Below are positions 9,261 to 14,720 of a stretch of 14,720 bases of DNA, piece by piece. How positions within the stretch are numbered: the first letter of the stretch is position 1; each line of letters opens with the position of its first letter. The DNA lies in the NCBI GenBank assembly GCA_018398765.1, contig JAHBMJ010005810.1, positions 50,001 to 64,720 on the forward strand, in the 5' to 3' direction. The notes under the pieces are model-generated. The model did not search any database. It worked only from the letters and a program-made list of their open reading frames with translations, and had not been told where the DNA came from. Both the position numbers and the translations under genes were made by a program. The DNA comes from Chromera velia (Eukaryota; Sar; Chromeraceae).

Positions 9261-10426
9261 GACCTGGTCCCCCGTTCCAGGGCAATGCACGACGATGCCC
9301 TTAGATCCCTTGGATGAGTGCCACTTCATGCCGCTACTGCTGCTTCTCCCTCCTTTTCCCTTTCCTAGCTGTCCACCAGACTTGCTCTCTTTGGATGAGT
9401 CTGGAGCAGAGGCAGGGAAGGAGGCAGGGGCAGAAACAGCGCGGCAGGGGGAGCCTTCCTCACCTGTCCCCATCGTCATCTCATCCCGGTAATGCACGAA
9501 CTGAAAGTACGCATATTCGCTTTCCGGGGGCAAAAAGTCGGCGAGGGGAGAGCGAAACCTGCCCACATGCAGGACCACCTCATCGGGGGGTCCCTTGTTC
9601 TTCTTCTTCCCCCCTCCCTTGTTGCTCTCTGGGCTGAGTGACGACTCGGTCCACTCAACCTCAACCTCTGCATGCATGCATGCACGCACGGAGGGAGGGA
9701 AGGAGGGAAGGACGCACGGTCATGCACACGAGGGAGGCATCTGAATCCTATCTGCTTTGCCTTCTAGACACACGAACGCCAAAAGTCCCAAAACGTGACA
9801 GAGAAGGATGACAATCGATTTCGCACCTCCCACACACCCCCTCTGAATCTCCATGGATGCGTGCAGTTAAGGAGGCGTGTATACGACGAAGGGGTAAGAC
9901 AACTAGGCGAATCTGTATACAGGGAGGGGCTTCTCGGTCATCCACGCATTCTTTCCTCCTCGAGTTCTTCAATTAATGCTGCTTGACCCTTTTCTGCCTG
10001 ACTGCGACAGACACTCAACGCGTGCCTTCTCCTATCATCGCCGTGAGATCTTATTCTCCTAGCGTGATCATTGCCGTCTCCTCACTCTCGTATTCTGTCT
10101 GAACTTCCTGTCTGTGCCTCACTTACTTGGCATGCGTCCTGTCCGGATGCTCTCATCGATTTTGTCTTCCACCACTTGTTTGTATTCCAGGAATCTGCAC
10201 TCAGTCATTGGACGGAGAGGGCCGGGGGAGATGGACAGACGTGAAAGATAGCAGCTTACAAAGTTTCAGACTTGTGCCATGCCCAGATGGGAGGATCAAC
10301 TTACTTCTTCATGTCTCCAAATCCCTTAGAGAACATCTGCATGTTCGAATTGAAGTGCTTCATGGAACACACAGCGTGGAAGAGATAGTCCAGGGAGCCC
10401 TGGAGCTTCGAACGGAGCCCCTCCAT
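5217..10426 (-). CDS. ABHD18/DUF2048-like alpha/beta hydrolase, spliced, at least 10 exons
   Basis: Exons read by hand, all joining in phase: 10426-10305, 10194-10127, 9667-9264, 8870-8841, 8464-8344, 7913-7767, 6720-6626, 6279-6161, 5868-5730 and 5513-5217. If the donor at 5424/5423 is used, the last exon is shorter and the gene continues at 4969 or 5032. The start ATG at 10426 has an in-frame TGA 15 bases upstream. The order of motifs matches ABHD18/DUF2048: an N-terminal FSKGFGDMKKFLEYKQVVED, then HCPGTGD, then NVASMIYIAPMYGRRKP, then the nucleophile elbow GMSLGGG (Ser about 283), then AVIPCVS, then the acid in VDDLFVP (Asp about 384), then GGHLSAYL (His about 418). The triad is complete, so it is probably an active hydrolase of unknown substrate. 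Direct reading to the stop at 5219-5217 gives about 513 residues. Odd points: a Ser/Gly/Lys-rich insert of about 40 residues before GTGD, GTGDQ where relatives have GTGDH, and a weak donor (GTTCGC) after exon 8. Introns are 110 to 1046 bases. Confidence 0.85.
5661..5693. repeat. TTTC/TTCC microsatellite in intron 9
   Basis: A run of TTCC units on the plus strand (GGAA on the transcribed strand) inside the intron between 5729 and 5514 of the hydrolase gene. Confidence 0.9.
7473..7497 (+). repeat. G-run cluster (G11, G4, G5) in intron 6
   Basis: Eleven Gs, T, four Gs, AGCGC, then five Gs on the plus strand within the 1046-base intron 6 of the hydrolase gene. The spacing could allow a G-quadruplex in DNA; in the pre-mRNA it is C-rich. 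It directly follows a short TA repeat (CATATATATA). Confidence 0.8.
7752..7766. repeat. GACT repeat overlapping the intron 6 donor
   Basis: On the minus strand this reads GTCAGTCAGTCAGTC. Its first GT is the in-phase splice donor of exon 6 (exon end 7767), so every four bases offers another GTCAGT donor. Confidence 0.85.
8333..8343. repeat. GACT repeat overlapping the intron 5 donor
   Basis: On the minus strand this reads GTCAGTCAGTC, and its first GT is the donor after exon 5 (exon end 8344). This is the same arrangement as at intron 6. Confidence 0.85.
8473..8487. repeat. G14 run with an ambiguous base, next to the exon 5 acceptor
   Basis: An N at 8473 adjoins fourteen Gs (8474-8487). On the transcribed strand this is a C-run ending four bases before CAG, so it serves as the pyrimidine tract of the acceptor at 8465. 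The N marks unresolved homopolymer length in the assembly. Confidence 0.9.
8600..8766. repeat. GAAA/GGAA purine microsatellite in intron 4
   Basis: Roughly 160 bases almost free of pyrimidines on the plus strand, built of mixed GAAA and GGAA units. It lies in the intron between 8840 and 8465 and is polypyrimidine in the transcript. Long low-complexity frames on the minus strand (Ser/Phe/Leu) come from this repeat and are not genes. Confidence 0.95.
8841..8870 (-). other. 30-nt in-frame microexon (exon 4) of the hydrolase gene
   Basis: Flanked by CATTGCAG at the 5' side and GTGAGG at the 3' side. It encodes RCVGADDQAE between HCPGTGDQ (exon 3) and PLLQRYN (exon 5). Eleven residues between GTGD and PLL is the spacing I recall for plant ABHD18-like proteins. 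Skipping it also keeps the frame. The other two frames either hit a stop or break the phase of exon 5. Confidence 0.6.
9109..9127. repeat. A9G10 homopolymer pair in intron 3
   Basis: Nine As followed by ten Gs inside the intron of the hydrolase gene, reading C10T9 on the transcribed strand. Confidence 0.9.
9171..9258. repeat. (AC)n microsatellite next to the exon 3 donor
   Basis: About 88 bases of AC dinucleotides with short AG interruptions. On the transcribed strand it is (GT)n starting five bases into intron 3, whose donor is GTCAGG at 9263. The array supplies many cryptic GTGTGT donors. Confidence 0.95.
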
Positions 10427-10820
10427 TGTCTCTGTCCCTCAGGGTCAAACTTCAGAGACGAGACAGCAAATAAATAGGTGAGCGCTACCGATTGAAAAAT
10501 GGGGCGGAAAAACTGCACGCCTTCGTGTGCTCCCCCACGACTTCGCTGCTTTGCTCACTGGAACACGTACACGTGACCCACCATTAATGCAACGAAGCAT
10601 GAAACTTGATGATGAAAGTCCAAACTGTCAGTTGTGTCGGATCTCAACAAATCTCAACAAGCAACAGTTGCGACCCCGCCGATATCGCGGACAAGGAGCT
10701 CGAGACGTACGCGCCGGGCCCGCGGCCGGGGCCCAGCCCCGGCCGTCTTGGATGCAGGCCGCGCCCTCGCGATGGGCGCCGCCGCTTCGAATCCGCGTAG
10801 CCTGGCGGAAAAGAAAGTAG
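10427..10820. other. divergent intergenic region with a CpG-rich part
   Basis: Upstream of the minus-strand hydrolase start. The part from 10670 to 10805 is strongly GC- and CpG-rich, as in a promoter island. Short open frames here show no recognised domain. No TATA box stands out. Confidence 0.45.
10723..10745. repeat. perfect GC hairpin
   Basis: CGGCCGGGGC (10723-10732) and GCCCCGGCCG (10736-10745) are exact inverted copies around the loop CCA. A ten-base all-GC stem is very stable. It lies 76 bases before the palindromic element. Confidence 0.85.
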
Positions 10821-11155
10821 TATTGTCACAGACACGGGGAATGAGATTTTTCCGTGTACAAAAGTCCGTGCACAAAAGCCGCGTGCAAAAGTTTTTTGCT
10901 GTTCCGAGACCAAATCCGTGCACGCGGAACAGCAAATTTCTGCGAGCGGATTTCCGCGTGCAAAAGTTGTCCGCGTGCGACATTTGCACGCGGAAATGCC
11001 GCATGCACGCAACATTTGCACGCGGAATCGTGCAACATTTGTGCGCGGAATCTCAAATCCGTGCAGACGGATTTTCGGCCAAAACTTTTGCACGCGGCTT
11101 TTGTGCACGGACTTTTGTACACGGAAAAATCTCATTCCCCGTGTCTGTGACAATA
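10821..11155. mobile_element. MITE-like palindromic element, 75-bp perfect terminal inverted repeats, TA ends
   Basis: Bases 10821-10895 are the exact reverse complement of 11081-11155, beginning TATTGTCACAGACACGGGG. The outermost TA on each side fits a TA target-site duplication as made by Tc1/mariner-type transposases, though TA is self-complementary and so cannot prove it. The inside repeats a CCGCGTGCAAA-like motif in both orientations (near 10879, 10954, 10983, 11015, 11038 and 11086). It also has an internal 12-bp inverted repeat, TTTGCTGTTCCG (10895-10906) against 10925-10936. It has no credible coding capacity: the similar frames on both strands simply reflect the palindrome. It is best read as a non-autonomous DNA transposon sitting between two divergent genes. 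Confidence 0.85.
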
Positions 11156-11559
11156 ATAACATCTGTCAAGTTGCGGCGTCAGATCCGATGACATCCGGTG
11201 CTATTGTGTGCAAAACCTTGAAGTCTTATATGTATACACATCTGACAGACTGTTCGTGATTTTCCATTCTAATTGTGCCCACCAGAACGAATTTAGAGTC
11301 GATAGGAGCCAATTAATCTGTGACCACCCCTGACCGACCGACCGCGGGCGTGCCGGACTGGGCTAATGGATACGTCTCTAGGTTTCTCTGTTCTCGGTAG
11401 CTGACCAAAGAACCTCGACTTTAAGTGTGGGACTGGTGGATTGGATCCTGTGGACTGCTCAGACGGAAGCAGACAAGCGGGTCGATTGGGAAAACTCCAA
11501 AAAGGCTGGCGGAGTAGAAGAACACCGGCGCAACGAGAATTGTTTGATTCCAAAAAACT
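11156..11559. other. upstream region of the DDGSC gene
   Basis: 404 bases between the palindromic element and the DDGSC start codon. It presumably carries promoter and 5' UTR. A short CCGACCGACCG repeat is at 11331-11342. No clear TATA box or other known motif was seen. Confidence 0.4.
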
Positions 11560-12786
11560 ATGCGTTCCGTCTCGCCTCTTTTTCTTCTTCTATCTCTCCT
11601 CTGCCTCTTCTTGGCAGACGGCATGAAAGCACCTGCCAAAGGGAGTGGATGTACGGATCCGAAGGCGATGAACTATGCGGAAATCGCACTGGTAAGTTGT
11701 TCTCTCAAAGACTGTATCTTTATCCGTCTCCTTTTTCTATCTTGCCCTTTGGCGATTTTGTGTCCCAAACCACCACCTTCTCCTTCCCCCTCTCCTTGTT
11801 TTATTCCGGTTGAAATTGTGCAATGCCTCAGTGCACCTCCCCCGCCACTCGCGCACTCCTCTCTCCGTATTCGCACATTCGCATCAGCGGTGTTTTTTTT
11901 CATGAGGGCTTCGGAAGGCAAAAGCCCAAACGCCACCCTTTCCCCTCATCTTCTCCCTAGCTCTCCCCTTTTCTCCTATCACCCACCTCCCATCCACCCT
12001 CCCCGTCTTCCTTCCGTATTTTTTCCGGTCGAACTTGGTCCTCTCGCTCTCCCCCCCTGACTCCACCAAGTGCTCTCTGTTGCGTCACCACCCTCTCCGC
12101 CACCACCTTCTGCCTTATGCCTCCGCCTGATTTGCCCTATCCTCGACTTGTTTTCTGAGTATTCCCCTGTTTGCGCAAGAGTTTATGCCTAGTCGTGTAC
12201 ATGTGTGTGACATCCAGCTGCGAAAAGCCAGCATGCATTCGTTCGTTGACTTTGCGCTCCGCAATCTGTATATTGTTGCGAGTGACTTTCTTTGTGTCTG
12301 TCTCTGTGTCTGACCGTGACGTCAAGCTTCTTGCGACACGAACGAGAGGGTGCGTGGATGCATAGATTCTTGCACCGCGTGGGATTGCTTCGACTGGCGA
12401 TTTCTTTCTGTATGTGTTGGTATTCTGTGTGGTTCTTTAGTTGGTTTTATCTCCGTTTGTTCTTTTTCAAAAGGCTCCCGTTCCTCCAGGCCAGTCGATA
12501 AAAGAAATGATGACCTGGGTCACTGAACCTGCACGGATCTCTGCGCTTTTGTCCCCATGCTTTCGTCGTGGTTGTGGGGGGAGGAAGGCTGGTTGCCGGC
12601 TGAGTGTGCATTCTTTTGAGGAAGCGCATGTCCCCCTCTGCTCTCGTGCAGATCGACGACGGCTCTTGTAGGTACGCCGTGCCAGGGTGCACAGACGCAA
12701 CGGCTCTGAACTTCCATGCCGCCGCGACGATCGACGACGGGAGCTGCAAGTATGCCTCCGACCAGGTTGCCAGCAGCTACACTTGA
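11560..12786 (+). CDS. small secreted protein with two DDGSC repeats, two exons
   Basis: Exons 11560-11691 and 12652-12786 join in phase 0 across a 960-base intron (donor CTG|GTAAGT, acceptor CTCGTGCAG). The product is 88 residues. An in-frame TGA 15 bases before the ATG supports the start. Residues 1-21 form a signal peptide with a Leu-rich core (LFLLLSLLCLFLADG). Two 26-residue repeats follow: GCTDPKAMNY...IDDGSC (from residue 30) and GCTDATALNF...IDDGSC (from 56). The four mature cysteines are at 31, 50, 57 and 76, with 19 residues between partners in each repeat, suggesting one disulfide per repeat. From memory, this GCTDPxAxNY...DDGSC repeat is found in secreted and surface proteins of Bacteroidetes and various protists; its role is not established. 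The intron cuts only the first repeat. It is divergent from the hydrolase gene, with 1.1 kb between start codons. Confidence 0.85.
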
Positions 12787-13291
12787 CTGAGACGAGATTC
12801 GGTAGTCTCTGTCTGATTATGTCTTATATAGTGTCACCCATGATATACCTAGTGATGTACTCAAATGACCAAGCATGTCCATTTGTCTGAACTTTGTCAG
12901 CACAAATTAAACCAACAAAAAATCTAGGAGTGGATATTAAAGTTTTAAAGTTTTTTTTTTGCTCTCCAGATTTTATTAAAAAAAAATATTTTTCAAGTAG
13001 TTTTTAAATAGGTCTTTAATTAAGTCAGTCATAACTAAACTAATTAACTAGCCTACATATAGAAGGTAGCAAAAGCTCAGTCTATTTACGTTTAAATTCA
13101 TGTTCACATCAGAAATAATCATGAGCGACAGAAAAGTTAGTAAAAAAGATATAAGTTAGTTAGTTAGATAGAGGATGCCTATAACCCCAGCTAGAGCCTA
13201 GGCTGGAGCGCTAAACTAGCTGGGACTCTAAATACATAGTGGTTGTTTCCAAAGTTGCTCGTAGAGTTAATTAATTAATCACTTTCCAGAA
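12787..13291. other. AT-rich intergenic region
   Basis: After the DDGSC stop the sequence becomes AT-rich with T9 and A9 runs (12953-12988) and a TTAG repeat at 13156-13168. It probably includes the DDGSC 3' UTR. Apart from the hairpin at 13186-13224, no RNA gene was recognised. Confidence 0.5.
13186..13224. repeat. hairpin with 9-bp stem and inner palindrome
   Basis: CCCAGCTAG (13186-13194) and CTAGCTGGG (13216-13224) are exact inverted copies. Between them lies the palindrome AGCCTAGGCT (13195-13204). It is the only GC-balanced piece in an AT-rich stretch. Confidence 0.75.
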
Positions 13292-13519
13292 ATGAGTAGA
13301 AATTGGAGACAGATATCGAAAAGACTCGGAGAGGCCGGATGCGACTCATGTGAGTATAAAAGTGATCGGATCACATTACGAATAAAAAGTTCAGATGTAC
13401 TTACACCAGGAAGTGGACAGTTACAATTATTAGAATCAATGGCCGGATTTCAGCCTAGTCAGGCAACGCAGGAATTCTCTTTTATAACCCCCCCGACACT
13501 CCAGTCTGTCTTAAAATAG
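13292..13519 (+). CDS. hypothetical 75-residue protein with unusual codon use
   Basis: I do not recognise this ORF. It starts ATG AGT AGA and ends TAG, giving a soluble, mixed-charge protein with no signal peptide or membrane segment. It holds CDSC near the N-terminus and LQLLESMAGFQPSQ in the second half. Codons such as AGA, TTA, ACA, GGA and AAA dominate, unlike the C/G-ending codons of the hydrolase and DDGSC genes. It sits in an AT-rich island, so organellar, viral or transposon origin is possible. The acceptor-like TTTCCAG just before the ATG would also allow it to be an exon. It may equally be a chance ORF. Confidence 0.35.
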   Translation: MSRNWRQISKRLGEAGCDSCEYKSDRITLRIKSSDVLTPGSGQLQLLESMAGFQPSQATQEFSFITPPTLQSVLK

Positions 13520-13533
13520 ATTTTTTAATGCTG

Positions 13534-13663
13534 GCCGTGCCTGTGGCATGGTTCTTTCAAGACTGTCTACAGTGACGCCTTCCACAAAAAATTTTAAGTG
13601 TACTTTATTTTAGCCGCGCCTGCAGTGTAGGCGTTTCAAGTCTGGCCGCGCCTATAGCGTGGC
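13534..13663. repeat. three copies of a conserved 7-bp hairpin followed by TTTCAAG
   Basis: Hairpin A 13534-13552 (GCCGTGC, loop CTGTG, GCATGGT), B 13613-13632 (GCCGCGC, loop CTGCA, GTGTAGGC with one bulged A) and C 13645-13663 (GCCGCGC, loop CTATA, GCGTGGC). Each has a five-base loop starting CT and is followed within a few bases by TTTCAAG. Pairing is kept where the sequence changes: T-A in A is C-G in C. Confidence 0.75.
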
Positions 13664-13671
13664 GTTTCAAG

Positions 13672-14364
13672 TCGTAATGTTCCAGAAGCATGCTGCTCCT
13701 GTTTTTTTGCTTGTCGATGCGCACTTCTTTTCTCTCTTTCTATTTGGTAAGGGACACATGCCGAGCGAATTGATTTTTAAGCGCGTAAGTCCCCATCCGG
13801 ATCCTTAAATACTGTGCGCGCCATCATTGTTTCGGCTCACTTCACGCATGATATTTATCTTTCCATGCGCTTCTCTCTCTTTGACTGATCCCGGCTCACC
13901 TCTCCTGTCAGAGATTGCACGTTGAGTGATGCACGCTGAGTCCCGATTGTTTATGTAAGTGATTGCCATCCCTGGAACTCTTTCACTTCTCGTTTGGGGC
14001 TTTCCGGGGTTCTCGCACGCAGGGACTCCGTCAAGCGTCTCCTCTCACATGCATTTTGACTCACAAAATTTCTCATTGTTTCGTCTTGATCGATTGCTAG
14101 AATTGAACGTTTTTTCCTCTGGGAGTGGCTCTCTGCTTGCCACTCAGTAACGACTTTCTCTGGAATAAGGACCTACGGATCGATTTCATCGTGAGTCTTT
14201 ATTTCTGTCTTCGTGTGTAGCTAGATATTCGTTCTTATAGTCTAGCAAACATCTCGTGGTGCCGGCTCCCGCTTTCTTCCTCTGATTCTTTGAGAAAGCG
14301 TCCTTTCTTTTCCCGGGTCGAACGGCTTTCTTCTTGTCCGTTTGCCTTCTCCTTAGCTTCTGCA
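13672..14364 (+). other. long leader or promoter region before the final ORF
   Basis: No gene seen. It contains a TATA-like TTAAATAC at 13805-13812, pyrimidine-rich stretches, and an acceptor-like CTTCTCCTTAG ending at 14356, nine bases before the ATG. It may hold a 5' UTR intron or, if the last ORF belongs to a retroelement, part of an LTR or leader. Neither can be tested within the window. Confidence 0.4.
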
Positions 14365-14720
14365 ATGGAGCAAACTCCAGTGATTGAACGATCTCTGTCC
14401 GGTCCTCCCGCACCTGGCTCTGAGCTCGCTTCTGCTTTGTCTCCTCCTAATGCAGCAGATCACGCTCTGCCAGCGGTTGGAGTCGAGGAGCACATCGAAG
14501 TGTCTCCACCTGATGTCTCTGGTGCCTCTGGTCAGGCTGGGCAGGGTGATCCACCTCCTCCTGTGCCTCCGGTGTCCGACCCTCCACACCCGGTGGCTGA
14601 GGCGTCCTCAGGTGATGGTCCCCCTGCACCTCTTCCCGCTCCTCCGTACCCCCACTCGGCTCTGCCGACGGGGCACCAGGCCGCCTACTACCCCATCGGA
14701 ACTCCTGGTCCAGGTTTTCC
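14365..14720 (+). CDS. Pro-rich N-terminus of a larger protein, cut by the window end
   Basis: The frame is open from the ATG at 14365 to the last base, 118 codons with no stop. The product is rich in Pro, Ala, Gly and Ser with acidic residues (for example GDPPPPVPPVSDPPHP), looks disordered, and has no signal peptide. A Pro-rich, disordered start followed by sequence beyond the window is seen in gag-like polyproteins of retrotransposons and also in many cellular scaffold or nuclear proteins. No zinc knuckle, protease or polymerase motif falls within the visible part, so identity is undecided. Confidence 0.55.
   Translation, partial: MEQTPVIERSLSGPPAPGSELASALSPPNAADHALPAVGVEEHIEVSPPDVSGASGQAGQGDPPPPVPPVSDPPHPVAEASSGDGPPAPLPAPPYPHSALPTGHQAAYYPIGTPGPGF

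Noticed and set aside
9038-9285. Minus-strand ORFs with long Cys-Val runs
   Set aside because: They are translations of the (GT)n microsatellite in intron 3.
10786-10800. TTCGAATCC resembling the B box of a tRNA gene
   Set aside because: The flanking bases do not form a T-arm stem, and no A box or acceptor stem could be found.
10634-11191. Several overlapping ORFs on both strands with near-identical ends
   Set aside because: The matching peptides on the two strands come from the palindromic element, not from genes.
13176-13225. Resemblance to the Alu domain of SRP RNA (CCTATAACCCCAGCTA ... GGCTGGAG)
   Set aside because: The similarity is short; the conserved S-domain motifs are absent in the following 300 bases.
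14256-14275. TGGTGCCGGCTCCCG as a retroelement primer binding site
   Set aside because: The complement does not fit a tRNA 3' end, because the T-stem start base is wrong, and no LTR border is visible in the window.
1-14720. CRISPR array, bacterial operon or restriction/defence system
   Set aside because: No regularly spaced direct repeats with unique spacers; the genes are spliced and eukaryotic in style.

Overview
This window looks like nuclear DNA of a microbial eukaryote. Genes are split by canonical GT-AG introns, the spaces are long and rich in microsatellites and homopolymers, and one assembly ambiguity (N) is present. No prokaryotic operons, tRNAs or rRNAs were found. An alga or protist of the chromerid/alveolate or stramenopile kind would fit, but that is inference from gene style and the DDGSC-type secreted protein.

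Layout. (1) 291-1778 (+): an intronless ORF for a very acidic 495-residue protein I do not recognise, followed by a (TTGA)6(CTGA)10 microsatellite. (2) 1851-4066: no convincing gene; it holds a GC-rich island and a 20-bp tandem repeat. (3) 4067-5182 (-): a long, low-complexity ORF that is either a C-terminal extension of the next gene, a separate gene, or an accident of T-poor composition. (4) 10426 down to about 5217 (-): a gene of at least ten exons for an ABHD18/DUF2048-type alpha/beta hydrolase. I rebuilt its exon chain by hand with every junction in phase and the Ser-Asp-His triad in place. Its introns carry most of the simple repeats. (5) 10427-11559: the shared upstream region between two divergent genes. 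It holds a GC hairpin and a 335-bp TA-flanked palindromic element with 75-bp perfect terminal inverted repeats (MITE-like). (6) 11560-12786 (+): a two-exon gene for an 88-residue secreted protein made of two 26-residue DDGSC repeats. (7) 12787-13530: an AT-rich island with a hairpin and a small ORF with A/T-ending codons. (8) 13531-14720: three copies of a hairpin that keep base pairing despite sequence changes, a long leader, and the start of a Pro-rich ORF cut off by the window end.

The hydrolase and the DDGSC gene are transcribed away from each other and may share control sequences. I see no other functional link among the genes. The best candidates for something undescribed are the palindromic element between the divergent genes, the three-copy hairpin family, the AT-rich island with its odd ORF, and the 30-nt in-frame microexon of the hydrolase.
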